In this document: positions 24,556 through 32,629 of the stretch, piece by piece
How positions within the stretch are numbered: the first letter of the stretch is position 1
Layout of the letters: every line of letters starts with the position of its first letter
Assembly (NCBI GenBank): GCA_002254565.1
Contig: NJEG01000021.1
Location: 1-36,030 of the forward strand
DNA length: 36,030 bases
Direction of reading: 5' to 3'
Source: Candidatus Altarchaeales archaeon ex4484_2
GTDB taxonomy: Archaea; Altiarchaeota; Altiarchaeia; IMC4; QMZM01
The notes under the pieces: model-generated
Databases searched by the model: none
The model's input: only the letters and a program-made list of their open reading frames with translations
What the model was told of the DNA's origin: nothing
Made by a program: the position numbers and the translations under genes

Positions 24556-25166
24556 TTAAATCAAGACTTGATGTTGAATGGTTCAGCGTTAAAGCAGGCA
24601 CCCTGTTCGCGAGACTGGGATTGTCGCCTAATATCTGGACCCTTATGGCCCTGGTACCTGCATCAGTTGGCTTTTTTGCCCTCTATCAAGGGTATCTGCT
24701 CTGGGCCCTTGTACTGTTTATCATCTCCGGGGCTATTGACGCCATAGACGGGGCGGTTGCTCGGGTAACCGGCTCTGTAACAGAGCTTGGAGCCTTCCTT
24801 GATGGCGTGATTGACAGATATGTGGAGATATTGCTCTACATTGGTTTATTGTTTTACCTGAAAACGGTGGATGAGGTATTATTAGTTCCTTATGAGGTGT
24901 GGATTGTTCTCCTTGTTTACGGGGCTCTGATGCCCTCTTTCGTGCGGGCTTACGCAGACCACCGGAAGGTAATAACCGGAGGAAAGGAGCATAAAAGGAT
25001 GGGCGGTCTTTTGGAGAGAGCTGAACGCCTCACCCTGATATATGTAGGGATGCTCTTGGGGCTTTTCCAGGGACTATGGCTTCTCTACATAGTGATTTTA
25101 ACCGCAATACTAGCTAATTTCACAGCACTTGAGAGGATATATTATGTCCTATCACACCACAAGTGA
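24552..25166 (+). CDS. Archaetidylinositol phosphate synthase (CDP-alcohol transferase)
   Basis: This 204-residue membrane enzyme has the CDP-alcohol phosphotransferase motif D-x2-D-G-x2-A-R...G-x3-D-x3-D, visible as [20 protein letters not shown] then LDGVIDR. About five to six hydrophobic helices are present. With the overlapping inositol-1-phosphate synthase gene upstream, the likely reaction is transfer of CDP-archaeol to inositol-1-phosphate, giving archaetidylinositol phosphate. It acts in the cytoplasmic membrane. Other CDP-alcohol transferases are possible, but the gene pair makes this assignment strong. Confidence 0.9.
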   Translation: MIKSRLDVEWFSVKAGTLFARLGLSPNIWTLMALVPASVGFFALYQGYLLWALVLFIISGAIDAIDGAVARVTGSVTELGAFLDGVIDRYVEILLYIGLLFYLKTVDEVLLVPYEVWIVLLVYGALMPSFVRAYADHRKVITGGKEHKRMGGLLERAERLTLIYVGMLLGLFQGLWLLYIVILTAILANFTALERIYYVLSHHK

Positions 25167-25217
25167 AGTCGGATAGTAGCTGGTATTTAATAAAACAAAC
25201 ACTATTTCTTTATCGAT

Positions 25218-25601
25218 ATGATTTCACCTACTAAGATAACACCCAAAAAGCTTTCAAAGCAGCTGGTGAAGAAACACAAGGACCTACTCAAGAACTACGA
25301 TAGAGAACAGGGGTTACTGAATCGGATATTCATTCTAGAGGAGAAAAAAGACCAACTGGAGCATTGGGTTAACACATCAGATGAGGATGAATTAAAATCC
25401 GGGAATATTATGAAACAAAAATCATCGGTTGATAAAGAATTAAGTGAGCTAAGAGATGAATACGAGAAAAACAGGGGTCTATTGAATAAAGTAAACGCCA
25501 AGAAGGGGCGCAGCGAATTAGAGTCTGTCATCAAAAAACACGAGGAGGCTCTTGAGCACTGGAAAAACAAAAACAGGGAGTACGCAAAAAAGAAAACATG
25601 A
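25218..25601 (+). CDS. Coiled-coil protein, unknown
   Basis: This 127-residue, highly charged helical protein has two related segments (GLLNRIFILEEKKDQLEHW and GLLNKVNAKKG...EEALEHW), suggesting an internal duplication. It has no membrane segment or enzymatic motif. It starts with ATG after an A/T-rich stretch (GTATTTAATAAAAC) that may hold the promoter. Its stop overlaps the next gene's ATG (ATGA), so it probably forms a pair with the COG1340-like coiled-coil protein. Confidence 0.7.
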   Translation: MISPTKITPKKLSKQLVKKHKDLLKNYDREQGLLNRIFILEEKKDQLEHWVNTSDEDELKSGNIMKQKSSVDKELSELRDEYEKNRGLLNKVNAKKGRSELESVIKKHEEALEHWKNKNREYAKKKT

Positions 25602-26503
25602 ACGAGAAGGAGTTGAAGAACAAGGTTAACAGCATCAGAAAGGAGATGGAGAAGAGAAACAAGAAAATAGATTCATCATTCAACGAGTTCAATCTACATA
25701 AAACAGAGGCTGACAAGCTAAGGTTGGAGAGGGATTCCCTGAACGATAAAACAAAGGAGGATATCCTCAAGGCAAAGGAGTTGACGGAAAAAAGAAACCA
25801 GTTGAACAATAAGGTTTCGAAACTCAAGAAAGAAAGAGAAAAAATAATATCCCTCATGAAGTCCCTGGGATCTGGTATAACCAAAGTGAAGGCAGAGAGA
25901 AATGAGTTCAACAAGAAAGCCAGGGGCAATACTGACTCACTTAATGAGTTATACAACAAGAAAACCCAAATCCTGCTGGAAGAGGATATCCCTTTAACGG
26001 ATGAGATTAAACTATTCGACAGGATTTTTAAGATAAAAGAACGAATTGTTGCAGCAGAGAAAGCGGATAAGCTCCATAGCAAGGTTGTGGAGGAATACGA
26101 TAAAATAAAGAGGCTAGAGGCTAAGGCCCATGAGATAACTAAGAGAATAGAGTTCGCGGCTGATGAATCACAGCAATACCATAAACAGGCTATGCAATTA
26201 TACCAGGGGGTTGATGCTGTAAGAAACGAGGCGAATAAAATCCACCAGAAGCTTTTGGAGAAATACAAGCTGATGGATGCGTTAAGGGATAAAATCTCTA
26301 AAATAAAAGAGGAATTAACTGAATACAAGAAGGAGATGGATCCCTTCAGTGATGAACTTAAATCCATCCGGTTAAACAAGGAAGAGAAAAAGAAGGACAA
26401 GGATGCGATTAAGGCAAAAAAGAAACTCAGGACGAAGGGTAGGGTTAACCTAAACGACTTGAAGCTTCTTTTGGATAGGAATGAGTTGGATTTGAAGGAA
26501 TAA
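25598..26503 (+). CDS. COG1340-like archaeal coiled-coil protein
   Basis: This 301-residue protein is coiled coil over most of its length. It has the characteristic centre LFDRIFKIKERIVAAEKADKLHSKVVEEYDKIKRLEAKAHEITKRIEFAADESQQYHKQAMQLYQGVDAVRNEANKIHQKL pattern in a breaks-and-hydrophobic-patch arrangement known from the uncharacterised archaeal COG1340 proteins. The C-terminus is a short basic region ending DLKLLLDRNELDLKE. Its function is unknown. It is co-translated with the preceding small coiled-coil gene and converges on rpl11, with one base between the two stops. It is clearly less repetitive than the coiled-coil gene at the window start. Confidence 0.8.
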   Translation: MNEKELKNKVNSIRKEMEKRNKKIDSSFNEFNLHKTEADKLRLERDSLNDKTKEDILKAKELTEKRNQLNNKVSKLKKEREKIISLMKSLGSGITKVKAERNEFNKKARGNTDSLNELYNKKTQILLEEDIPLTDEIKLFDRIFKIKERIVAAEKADKLHSKVVEEYDKIKRLEAKAHEITKRIEFAADESQQYHKQAMQLYQGVDAVRNEANKIHQKLLEKYKLMDALRDKISKIKEELTEYKKEMDPFSDELKSIRLNKEEKKKDKDAIKAKKKLRTKGRVNLNDLKLLLDRNELDLKE

Positions 26504-26504
26504 T

Positions 26505-26978
26505 CTATCCACCTAGTTTATCATCGAAGTCCCCTGAATCTATCTTCTCTATGAACTCCCGGGGATCAAGCTCTTCTATGGTAACGCCGGCACTTTTACA
26601 GGTGCCTGCTATCTCTTTGACAACATTTTTCATATCCCTGCTCAACAGACTCTTGCTCTTTATTTTTGATATGGTAAGGAGCTGCTCCATGCTTATGTTG
26701 CCCACATGAGTCCCGTCCTGTGTGCCCTTTTCTATGCCCGCTTCTTTTTTGATTAAGGCCGCTGTAGGTGGAGTCCCAACCTCTATCTTATACTCCTTGG
26801 TTTCGGTATCAATTATCAGTTTAATGGGAACCTTCATGCCATTCATATCAGCTGTTTCCTCGTTTATCTTGCCTATAACCTCATTTATGTTCAAGCCAAG
26901 GGGACCTATAGCCGGGCCCAAGGGCGGGCCAGGGCTTGCTTTACCCCCCTCAACAAGTGACTCAATTGTTTGCTTCAT
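26505..26978 (-). CDS. rpl11: Ribosomal protein L11
   Basis: This protein of about 157 residues is the 50S L11 (uL11) of the GTPase-associated centre. It shows VEGGKASPGPPLGPAIGPLGLN, the linker VEVGTPPTAALIKKE in its archaeal form, and the C-terminal rRNA-binding domain NVVKEIAGTCKSAGVTIE. The ORF track begins at 26999, but ATG at 26978 (MKQTIESLVEGGK) matches the family start and is preferred; it overlaps the spt5 stop. It is the last gene of ftsZ-secE-spt5-rpl11. L1, L10 and L12, which follow L11 in many Euryarchaeota, are not here. Confidence 0.94.
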   Translation of the reverse strand: MKQTIESLVEGGKASPGPPLGPAIGPLGLNINEVIGKINEETADMNGMKVPIKLIIDTETKEYKIEVGTPPTAALIKKEAGIEKGTQDGTHVGNISMEQLLTISKIKSKSLLSRDMKNVVKEIAGTCKSAGVTIEELDPREFIEKIDSGDFDDKLGG

Positions 26979-27483
26979 CTTTTTCTTTCTCATCCTCATT
27001 TCTCTTTATTATCTTAAGGTCATCTCCCTTCACTATCACAGGAATAGGCACGGCAGCCTCAATTAACTCCACCGTTATCTCGTTCTTGTCTTTATCTATC
27101 TTCGCCACCCTGGCCTTCTCTTTCTTGAATGGACCTGAGACCAGCTCGACAAGGTCTCCCTTGTTGACATCCTCCACTACGGGGGTTGGCATCAATATTT
27201 CCTCCAAGTCCTTTATATCAATGGTGCCGGCTGAATTAATATTTCCCTTCTCTTTAAGTAGGAGGCCTTTGGTCTTGGGCGTGTTCTTAGCTATATCCTG
27301 CACCACCCCCGGGCTGTCTGCCTCCACCAGCACATAACCTTTAAGGTTGGGGCTGTAGAGTACGGAGTACACTTTCTCCTGTTCACCTCTTTTTATCATG
27401 TTTCCAACTTCCTGATAGAGCAGTTTGGCGACGACCTGCTCCTGTCTCACTGTTGCTCTGACAACATAAATTTTCGGTTCCAT
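26962..27483 (-). CDS. spt5: Transcription elongation factor Spt5 (NusG)
   Basis: This 173-residue protein has an NGN domain (IYVVRATVRQEQVVAKLL, then GYVLVEADSPGVVQDI) and a C-terminal KOW domain (VNKGDLVELVSGPFKKEKARVAKID). It clamps RNA polymerase with Spt4 to raise processivity and couples to ribosomes. The track's TTG at 27486 is replaced by the adjacent ATG at 27483. It has a short acidic tail (DEKEKDEANN). It is downstream of secE by nine bases and overlaps rpl11, the classical cluster order. Confidence 0.93.
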   Translation of the reverse strand: MEPKIYVVRATVRQEQVVAKLLYQEVGNMIKRGEQEKVYSVLYSPNLKGYVLVEADSPGVVQDIAKNTPKTKGLLLKEKGNINSAGTIDIKDLEEILMPTPVVEDVNKGDLVELVSGPFKKEKARVAKIDKDKNEITVELIEAAVPIPVIVKGDDLKIIKRNEDEKEKDEANN

Positions 27484-27492
27484 CAAAGATTC

Positions 27493-27681
27493 CTAGATAT
27501 GTCCTTCCCTGATTAATTCAGAGATGATAAAAACAATAAAACCCACCAACCCTATGACAGTCATGCCCAAGCCGGTTATCTTAGCTGTTTCCTCATACTC
27601 GGATTTCTTGGGTTTTCTGGTGAGCCTCAGTATCCGGCGGGTTTCACTGTAGGCCTTCTTTATCCTACCCTGTATGCTCAT
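27493..27681 (-). CDS. secE: Preprotein translocase subunit SecE (Sec61 gamma)
   Basis: This 62-residue protein has a basic amphipathic N-terminal helix (ETRRILRLTRKPKKSEYEETAKI) and one transmembrane segment (GMTVIGLVGFIVFIISELI). It is typical of the archaeal SecE/Sec61-gamma clamp, which stabilises SecY in the membrane. It lies one base after the ftsZ stop and just before spt5, the conserved position for archaeal secE. Confidence 0.92.
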   Translation of the reverse strand: MSIQGRIKKAYSETRRILRLTRKPKKSEYEETAKITGLGMTVIGLVGFIVFIISELIREGHI

Positions 27682-27682
27682 T

Positions 27683-28825
27683 TTATACTTCTCTCAACCC
27701 GATGTCTGCATGACTATCTCTCTCGCCTGACTCTATCCGTTCCTCAAGCTCTCTTTCGAAGGTTGGCACCTTGACTCCTGCAAGTATCAGCAGTGTCTTG
27801 ATTACGTTCCTGTCCACGCTCTCATCTATCTGGGCTCCCCAGATTATCTCTGCCTCTGGGTCAATGTTTTCGGAGACAATCTTGACTATATCCTCCGCCT
27901 CCTCCAGGGTCATATCCTTGCTCCCGATGATATTAATCAACGCTCCCTGAGCACTGCTTATGTCAGTGTCGAGCAGCGGGGACCTGAGGGCTTTCTCCAC
28001 AGACTCCCTTGAACGCTCATCCATGGTGGTATCCCTTGTTGATGAGCCTAGACCGATCATGGCTGTTCCACCGTCGCTCATAACGGCCCGCACATCAGCA
28101 AAGTCCAGATTAACGAGACCTGCTTTTGTGACCATCTCCGTAACACCCTTTACTGCATTAGCCAGTAACTCATCGCTCACCTTGAAGGCCTCGTCGATGG
28201 GTAGGTTCGGTGCGATATCAAGTAATCTGTCATTTGGTATAACAATTACTGTGTCAGCGTATTTTCTTAGCTTCTTCAATCCTGCGAGAGCATTTTTGGC
28301 TCTCTTCTTCCCTTCAACAGTGAATGGCAGGGTGACTATGGCAATACTTAAGGCGCCTAGGTCCCTTACCGCCTCGGCTATTACCGGAGCAGAACCTGTT
28401 CCTGTCCCACCACCTAAACCGCAGGTTATGAACACCATATCCGAGTTGGTTAATACATCAGATATTTTTGCTACATCAACGTCAGCGCATTGTTCGCCCA
28501 CCTCAGGGTTGTTTCCTGCGCCAATACCTCCCGTGATGGATGCACCAATAAGTACCTTGGTGTTTGCTTTAGTATAAAGTAAATCCAGTGCATCAGTGTT
28601 TATGGCGACAATATCTCCTCCCTCAAGACCCATATCCGCCAGGCGGTTTATGGTATTGTTTCCAGCACCTCCTGTTCCAACAACCTTGATGGATGTCTTT
28701 ATGCTGTCAACTATTCTCTTGAGTTCCTCGTCAGTATCTGACATAAACTCGGATTCGCTAGAGCTTTTCCTTTTTATTTTTCTCCCCTCTTCTTTTGTGA
28801 CGACGTCCTGGATAATTGCTTCCAT
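27683..28825 (-). CDS. ftsZ: Cell division GTPase FtsZ
   Basis: This 380-residue tubulin-like GTPase forms the division ring. It shows VVGTGGAGNNTINRL, the tubulin signature CGLGGGTGTGSAPVIAE, the T5/T6 region IVIPNDRLL, and the synergy-loop region after SSTRDTTMDERSRESVEKALRSPLLD. A charged N-terminal extension of about 40 residues (GRKIKRKSSSESEFMSD) is common in archaeal FtsZ1. The C-terminal tail is short. It heads the ftsZ-secE-spt5-rpl11 cluster and has a TATA-like TTTTATATATT upstream on its strand. Confidence 0.96.
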   Translation of the reverse strand: MEAIIQDVVTKEEGRKIKRKSSSESEFMSDTDEELKRIVDSIKTSIKVVGTGGAGNNTINRLADMGLEGGDIVAINTDALDLLYTKANTKVLIGASITGGIGAGNNPEVGEQCADVDVAKISDVLTNSDMVFITCGLGGGTGTGSAPVIAEAVRDLGALSIAIVTLPFTVEGKKRAKNALAGLKKLRKYADTVIVIPNDRLLDIAPNLPIDEAFKVSDELLANAVKGVTEMVTKAGLVNLDFADVRAVMSDGGTAMIGLGSSTRDTTMDERSRESVEKALRSPLLDTDISSAQGALINIIGSKDMTLEEAEDIVKIVSENIDPEAEIIWGAQIDESVDRNVIKTLLILAGVKVPTFERELEERIESGERDSHADIGLREV

Positions 28826-28901
28826 TTTGGTTCAGGTACCTATTTGCTTGAATATTATTTAGCTATACTGTTTATACTAATCTATTTGGTAGTTAATATA
28901 T

Positions 28902-28927
28902 AAAAAAAGTAATGGTAATTTCCATTA
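28902..28927 (-). terminator. Hairpin plus U-tract after porB, overlapping ftsZ promoter
   Basis: On the minus strand, TAATGG, six bases, CCATTA, one or two bases, then seven T form an intrinsic-like terminator 27-52 bases after the porB stop. The T run merges with TATATATT, a candidate TATA element for ftsZ. The same short segment may therefore end the por operon and start the ftsZ operon. Confidence 0.6.
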
Positions 28928-28953
28928 TTTATGTTTTATTTCCTAAATATGCC

Positions 28954-29865
28954 TTATAGCCCACATTCCTCGTACTTGAGGAGGTTCTCCAGGTTCTTTC
29001 TCACCCTGTTCTCCATGAACTCTATGGTTTCCTTATTTTTCTCGGGCCTAAAAAGATGCCTGTATCTGCCCTGAAGCTTCAGGTATTCCTCCAACGGCTT
29101 AAGTTTATCGATGTCCTTGGGCCTTCCGAGCTTATGTTTCCCGTCTATTATCTCATAGAGTGGGCATACTCCCGTGTCTACGGCAAGCTTGGCTATCTCG
29201 ATGCTTTTCTCTGTAGCTGAGCGCCAGCCTGTGGGGCATGTAGCAAACAGGTTAACGAATGTAGGGCCCTCTGTTTCTATAGCTGTTTTCAGTTTCTTGA
29301 AGGCATCTGTTGCATAGCCAATTGATGCATTGGCCACGTAAGGCGACCCGTGTGCTGCCAGAATATGCACTAAATCCTTCTTCCACTCCTCTTTCCCTAT
29401 GCTTTTTTTCCCGGAGGGGGATGTTGTGGTGTAGGCTCCATAGGGCGTTGAACCACTTCTTTGTATTCCCGTATTCATGTAGGCTTCGTTATCGTAGCAT
29501 ATGTATGTGAAATCATGCCCTCTCTCGAATGCCCCTGAGAGGTGCCCGAATCCTATGTCGTAGGTTGCACCATCCCCCCCTATGGCAATGACTTTGGTGT
29601 TTTCCCCACTGTATTTCAGTGCTGCCTCAATCCCTGAGGCGATTGAGGCCGCGTTCTCGAAGGCTCCGTGAATCCATGGCAGCTTCCAGGCCGTCTCCGG
29701 GTATGGTGTACTTACTACCTCTATGCAGCCTGTTGATTCAACCAGGATAGAATTTCTCCCAGCTGCCTTGGTAATTAATCTCAACGCTGTTGCTGCCCCG
29801 CATCCAGCGCACGCCCTGTGCCCGTAGCTGAAGTATTCCTCCTCAGGTAAACCCATTATAGCCAT
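28954..29865 (-). CDS. porB: Pyruvate:ferredoxin oxidoreductase beta subunit
   Basis: This 303-residue thiamine-diphosphate-binding subunit has HRACAGCGAATALRL and IAIGGDGATYDIGFGHLSGAFERG (GDG...N-type TPP motif completed by CYDNEAYMNTGIQRS), followed by STPYGAYTTT. Cys residues in GCGAA and the C-terminal ECGL can ligate the proximal cluster. It catalyses oxidative decarboxylation of pyruvate to acetyl-CoA, or the reverse for carbon fixation. It is the last gene of porCDAB, four bases after porA. Confidence 0.95.
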   Translation of the reverse strand: MAIMGLPEEEYFSYGHRACAGCGAATALRLITKAAGRNSILVESTGCIEVVSTPYPETAWKLPWIHGAFENAASIASGIEAALKYSGENTKVIAIGGDGATYDIGFGHLSGAFERGHDFTYICYDNEAYMNTGIQRSGSTPYGAYTTTSPSGKKSIGKEEWKKDLVHILAAHGSPYVANASIGYATDAFKKLKTAIETEGPTFVNLFATCPTGWRSATEKSIEIAKLAVDTGVCPLYEIIDGKHKLGRPKDIDKLKPLEEYLKLQGRYRHLFRPEKNKETIEFMENRVRKNLENLLKYEECGL

Positions 29866-29869
29866 TTTT

Positions 29870-31045
29870 TCAAAACATCCACTCCACTTTCTTTCCCCTA
29901 TCTTTCTTGGTCATCTCGTGCATTTTTTCAACGTGATCCAGTTTAACATCCCTGCCTCCTATACCAACAATGAAGTCCCTTATATCTGGCCTCTTCCTTT
30001 CGTCATAAAAGAGGGATCTGATTTCATCGAATACCGGGGGGTTAGCGCCAGGAGACACTGCTCTCTCCAAGACAGCTACCCTCCTCGCATTCTTCAGGGC
30101 TTTTTTCAAGGCCTCTTTGGGGAATGGCCTGTATACTACTATCTTAGCTAATCCAACCCTCTCGCCTTTCTCTCTCAGCTTGTCTACTACGACCTTTATC
30201 TGACCGCATATGGAGCCCATTGCAACAAAAATTATCTCAGCATCATCTGTTCTGTATTCCTCCACCATACTATATAATTCGGGTCTTGAGCCATTGATTT
30301 CCACAGGGAATCTTTCGGAGAATTCCTTGAAGACCTCTTCTATGACCTCTATCGAGTTCTCGGTTGCGTCAACCTGAGACTTCCTTAATTCCATGTACTC
30401 TGAGGGGAACCCAATCGGTCCCTGTGTCATGGGCTGCTTGGGGTCGAGAACGGCATGCAGTGGCTTATACGCTGGTAGGAACTCATCCACATCCTCTTTA
30501 GCGTAGGTGTTCATTGACTCATACAGGTGTGTTAAGACGAAACCGTCCATGCATACCATTGAAGGCAGAAGCACCCTGTGGTCTTCGGATACCTTAAACT
30601 GCATGAGTGTGAGGTCATAACATTCCTGAGCGTTCTCTGCATAGAACTGTATCCACCCAACATCTCTGGCTGAAATCGAGTCCTGATGGTCGTTCCATAT
30701 GCTTATTGGAGCGGACATAGCCCTGTTTGCTAGTGTCATACAGACGGGGAGGCGCATTCCTGAGACAATAAAAAGAATCTCAAACATTAATGCAAGCCCC
30801 TGGGATGCTGTTGCCGTATAAGACCTGACTCCTGTTGCCGAGGCCCCCAGGCAGGCGGATATAGCCGAGAACTCTGATTCAACCCTGATGTATTCGGAGC
30901 CTGTCTCTCCGTTGGCCACGTACTCTGAAATCCTCTCCACTATGTGGGTCTGCGGTGTTATAGGGTATGCTGCGATAACACCCGGTTCTGCCAGCTTAAC
31001 AGCCTCGGATATGGCGTGAGATGCCTCCATTATCTTTCTAGTCAT
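29870..31045 (-). CDS. porA: Pyruvate:ferredoxin oxidoreductase alpha subunit
   Basis: This 391-residue subunit shows the pyrimidine-domain block AYPITPQTHIVERISEYVANG, VESEFSAISACLGASATGVRSYTATASQGLALM, and NDHQDSISARDVGWIQFYAENAQE. It binds the thiamine pyrimidine side and pyruvate in the PorABCD complex. The length and order are typical of archaeal four-subunit enzymes. It follows porD by three bases. Confidence 0.95.
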   Translation of the reverse strand: MTRKIMEASHAISEAVKLAEPGVIAAYPITPQTHIVERISEYVANGETGSEYIRVESEFSAISACLGASATGVRSYTATASQGLALMFEILFIVSGMRLPVCMTLANRAMSAPISIWNDHQDSISARDVGWIQFYAENAQECYDLTLMQFKVSEDHRVLLPSMVCMDGFVLTHLYESMNTYAKEDVDEFLPAYKPLHAVLDPKQPMTQGPIGFPSEYMELRKSQVDATENSIEVIEEVFKEFSERFPVEINGSRPELYSMVEEYRTDDAEIIFVAMGSICGQIKVVVDKLREKGERVGLAKIVVYRPFPKEALKKALKNARRVAVLERAVSPGANPPVFDEIRSLFYDERKRPDIRDFIVGIGGRDVKLDHVEKMHEMTKKDRGKKVEWMF

Positions 31046-31048
31046 TTC

Positions 31049-31351
31049 TTATTTCTCCTCCATTATCATTTTGATGCATTTAACCGGGCACTCGTTGGCG
31101 CAGATGCCACAGCCTTTGCAGTAGTCCAGGTCTATCTCGAATTTCCCGTCCTCTCTCTTGCTGATACACCCTTCCGGGCATAACATCCAGCATGTTCCGC
31201 ATCCGATGCATTTATCGAAGTCAACCACCGGCCTCTTGGAGCGCCACGCCCCGGTCTTCAGGTTGGCGGTGGAGCCATTACTCTCCAACACGCATCCGAT
31301 GGTGATTTCCTTGTCGTTAACCTTCAGCTTAACCTTTTCGAAGTCAATCAT
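31049..31351 (-). CDS. porD: Pyruvate:ferredoxin oxidoreductase delta subunit
   Basis: This 100-residue ferredoxin-like subunit has two 4Fe-4S motifs, CIGCGTCWMLCPEGC and CKGCGICANECPVKC, and an N-terminal extension. It relays electrons from the TPP site to ferredoxin. Its ATG overlaps the porC stop by four bases and it is followed three bases later by porA. Confidence 0.95.
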   Translation of the reverse strand: MIDFEKVKLKVNDKEITIGCVLESNGSTANLKTGAWRSKRPVVDFDKCIGCGTCWMLCPEGCISKREDGKFEIDLDYCKGCGICANECPVKCIKMIMEEK

Positions 31352-31896
31352 TCTCTTTTTTTCTCCATCGCTTGCTGGTACGTTTCCTCAACCAGTTTCA
31401 CGTTTTTTTCCGCGATGCTTCCGGTGAAGTGTTCCTTCACTGCCTCCATAATGCTTTCTTTTTTAACATCTCCGGTGAAGGCGGAAAATGCCCCGAGCAT
31501 TGCGGTGTTAACTATGTTCCTGCCTAATATCTTGAACGCTATTTCGGTGGCATCTATGGTGTTAACATCCAAACCCTCCAGATCAAGCTCTTTAGGTGTT
31601 TTCTCGGAGTTCACAATGATTTTACCCCCCTCCTTTAACCCCTCCGTGATCTTAACCACATCAAAGAGGCTGGAGTCCAGGACCACTATTATGTCTGGCT
31701 TGTATATGGCGCTTTTTCTTCTGATGAATTCATCGCCTATTCGGGTGAATGCTTCAACCGGGGCGCCTCGTCTCTCCACCCCAAAGCGTGGGAATGCCTG
31801 GGAGAATTTCCCGTCCCTGAATGCGCCGATGGCTAGCAGTGTGGCAGCGGTTACCGCGCCCTGACCGCCTCGTCCATGGAATCTTATCTCCTTCAT
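31348..31896 (-). CDS. porC: Pyruvate:ferredoxin oxidoreductase gamma subunit
   Basis: This 182-residue subunit shows the family opening EIRFHGRGGQGAVTAATLLA and RFGVERRGAPVEAFTRI, then IVVLDSSLFDVVKITEGLKEGG and NTAMLGAFSAFTG. In the four-subunit enzyme it binds coenzyme A. It is the first gene of porCDAB, starting just downstream of the divergent region shared with rpl35ae. Confidence 0.95.
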   Translation of the reverse strand: MKEIRFHGRGGQGAVTAATLLAIGAFRDGKFSQAFPRFGVERRGAPVEAFTRIGDEFIRRKSAIYKPDIIVVLDSSLFDVVKITEGLKEGGKIIVNSEKTPKELDLEGLDVNTIDATEIAFKILGRNIVNTAMLGAFSAFTGDVKKESIMEAVKEHFTGSIAEKNVKLVEETYQQAMEKKRE

Positions 31897-32010
31897 TTTT
31901 ATTTTTTTTCACTATCTTGACAGGAAACAAAAATCATAATTATTAATCATGATAATTGATCTATTATTATAATGTACTCCAATATATAAAAATATCCTGG
32001 AAGGGAGAAA
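31897..32010. promoter_or_regulatory. Divergent promoter region porC / rpl35ae
   Basis: The 114-bp gap is A/T-rich. Plus-strand TATATAAA at 31983-31990 with AAGGGAG just before the rpl35ae ATG gives one promoter. On the minus strand, TTTTATATATTGG and CATTATAATAATAG are candidate TATA elements for por. ATTAATCATGATAAT (31942-31956) is a near-perfect palindrome and a possible operator for the por operon. Confidence 0.5.
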
Positions 32011-32268
32011 ATGAAAGCTGTTATATTAAACTATAGGCAGGGTAAAAGGACGCAGTCCACAAATCAATTGATTGTTAAACCAGAGGGTTCATCCAGCAAA
32101 GAGGATGCCTCCAAGCTGTTGGGTAAGAGTGTTGAGTGGACCACCCCCTCAGGCAAGAAGATTGTTGGGAAGGTCACAAGGGTACACGGTCGTAACGGCA
32201 CGGTGATAGCCAAGTTCAACAAGGGACTTCCCGGCCAAGCTCTCAGCACCAAGGCAGAGATTATTTAA
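32011..32268 (+). CDS. rpl35ae: Ribosomal protein L35Ae
   Basis: This 85-residue large-subunit protein of the archaeal/eukaryotic L35Ae (eL33) family shows AVILNYRQGKRTQSTNQLIVK, LLGKSVEWTTPSGKKIVGKVTRVHGRNGTVIAKFNKGLPGQAL in the family order, and a short tail. An ATG start with AAGGGAG upstream is clear. It lies 11 bp before tRNA-Phe and may be co-transcribed with it. Confidence 0.94.
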   Translation: MKAVILNYRQGKRTQSTNQLIVKPEGSSSKEDASKLLGKSVEWTTPSGKKIVGKVTRVHGRNGTVIAKFNKGLPGQALSTKAEII

Positions 32269-32279
32269 TCTCATTTTAT

Positions 32280-32353
32280 GCCGCTGTAGCTCAGCTTGGG
32301 AGAGCACCAGGCTGAAGACCTGGGTGTCGAGGGTTCAAATCCCTCCGGCGGCA
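32280..32353 (+). tRNA. tRNA-Phe (GAA)
   Basis: It folds as a complete cloverleaf. The acceptor GCCGCTG pairs with CGGCGGC (one G-T wobble) and the discriminator is A. The D arm is GCTC...GAGC. The anticodon stem CCAGG/CCTGG encloses loop CTGAAGA with anticodon GAA. The T arm is GAGGG TTCAAAT CCCTC. CCA is not encoded and no intron is present. Its 3' 21-22 bases are duplicated at 32962, so it acted as an integration target. Confidence 0.97.
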
Positions 32354-32354
32354 T
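32333..32354 (+). repeat. Attachment-like repeat, copy in tRNA-Phe 3' end
   Basis: The copy is inside the intact tRNA-Phe gene, from GTTCAAAT of the T loop through CGGCGGCAT. It is identical over 22 bases to the copy at 32962. Confidence 0.85.
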
Positions 32355-32392
32355 TCTAAGATTTTCTTTTTGTAAATATCAAAAGAAAACAG

Positions 32393-32629
32393 TTACTTTG
32401 GTCGGAGCATTTCCCTGAATTCTTTTACGGTTATTCCGGCATCTCTGAGAATGCTTTTAAGTAGTTTCGGGTGCAATATTCTCTTTGTGTGGTAGGGTAG
32501 AGTAACTCTTTTTCCTTCAGGGTTTTTGTATATCCTATGGCTTCCTGATTGTCTAACCAATTTAAAGCCTAACTTTTTTAGAATCTTCTCTGCTTTTTTG
32601 GCATCTACTCTGGGCAGCTTTTCGCTCAT
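32393..32629 (-). CDS. hicA: HicA toxin (mRNA interferase)
   Basis: This 78-residue double-stranded-RNA-binding-like toxin has KILKKLGFKLVRQSGSHRIYKNPEGKRVTLPYH. The His of GSH is the catalytic residue of HicA ribonucleases and is present. It is encoded after hicB with four-base overlap (ATGA), so antitoxin precedes toxin. It lies inside the attachment-like repeats next to tRNA-Phe. It is predicted to cleave mRNA when free of HicB. Confidence 0.93.
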   Translation of the reverse strand: MSEKLPRVDAKKAEKILKKLGFKLVRQSGSHRIYKNPEGKRVTLPYHTKRILHPKLLKSILRDAGITVKEFREMLRPK

